Of a stretch of 18,198 bases of DNA, positions 18,169 through 18,198 are shown piece after piece. The DNA comes from Temnopleurus reevesii (lineage: Eukaryota > Echinodermata > Echinoidea > Temnopleuroida > Temnopleuridae): contig BQKZ01006645.1 of assembly GCA_036244855.1 (NCBI GenBank), positions 20,124 through 38,321 on the forward strand, read 5' to 3'. Under the pieces are notes generated by a model that worked only from the letters and a program-made list of their open reading frames with translations, did no database searches and had not been told where the DNA came from. Both the position numbers and the translations under genes were made by a program. The number at the start of each line of letters is the position of its first letter. Position 1 is the stretch's first letter.

Positions 18169-18198
18169 TGTGTAATCAAAGATGGCGGTGCATTTGAT
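18169..18198 (-). CDS. FCHSD2: FCHSD2-like exon, start of SH3-1 (cut by window edge)
   Basis: Ten codons, IKCTAIFDYT, end at the donor ACA|GTAAGT in phase 0. TAIFDYT is the first strand of an SH3 domain (the ALYDY position). The exon continues beyond 18198, where the linker to the F-BAR domain is expected. The last base of the window is inside this exon. Confidence 0.85.

Overview
The window is animal nuclear DNA. It is AT-rich, full of introns with GT-AG borders, and crowded with short interspersed and foldback repeats. The repeat content (a tRNA-derived SINE, LINE 3' ends with AATTG-type tails, many foldback MITEs) together with the FCHSD2-like protein suggests a marine invertebrate, probably a deuterostome such as an echinoderm. 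The phylum is inference only.

The main gene lies on the minus strand from the right edge of the window to about 6.5 kb. It encodes the C-terminal half of an F-BAR and double-SH3 protein of the FCHSD2 / nervous wreck (Nwk) family, which links membrane curvature to WASP/Arp2/3 actin assembly during endocytosis. The F-BAR exons lie beyond position 18198. The exons seen, in transcript order, are 18169-18198 (start of SH3-1, cut by the window edge), 17309-17392, 15721-15937 (end of SH3-1 plus linker), 14679-14887 (SH3-2), 8300-8468, 7647-7762 and 6516-6611 (Pro-rich tail with a C-terminal PDZ ligand). Splice phases agree at every junction, and together these exons encode about 306 residues.

Between the SH3-2 exon and the tail lies a long open stretch of about 3.4 kb (13340 down to about 9930). 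It has a strong 3' splice site in phase 0 and a single in-frame TAA at 11724-11726. It encodes about 1,100 residues of Arg/Gln/Ser-rich, probably disordered protein with SH3-ligand motifs, YVN motifs and a Gln-rich repeat. The SH3-2 exon can also be joined directly to the 8300-8468 exon in phase 0, and the resulting protein resembles vertebrate FCHSD2. The giant block is therefore best read as an alternative cassette or alternative terminal exon. It is the most novel thing in the window.

At the left edge, after a (TCA)n block, is the last coding exon (539-652, plus strand) of a convergent gene I do not recognise. The 5.9 kb between the two gene ends, and all the introns, hold repeats: a mariner-like MITE, three copies of one foldback family (F1), a full and a half copy of a second (F2) joined to F1, other foldbacks, a SINE, LINE tails, a 250-bp purine tract, and a tandem repeat of about 145 bp that runs into an FCHSD exon and its 5' splice site.
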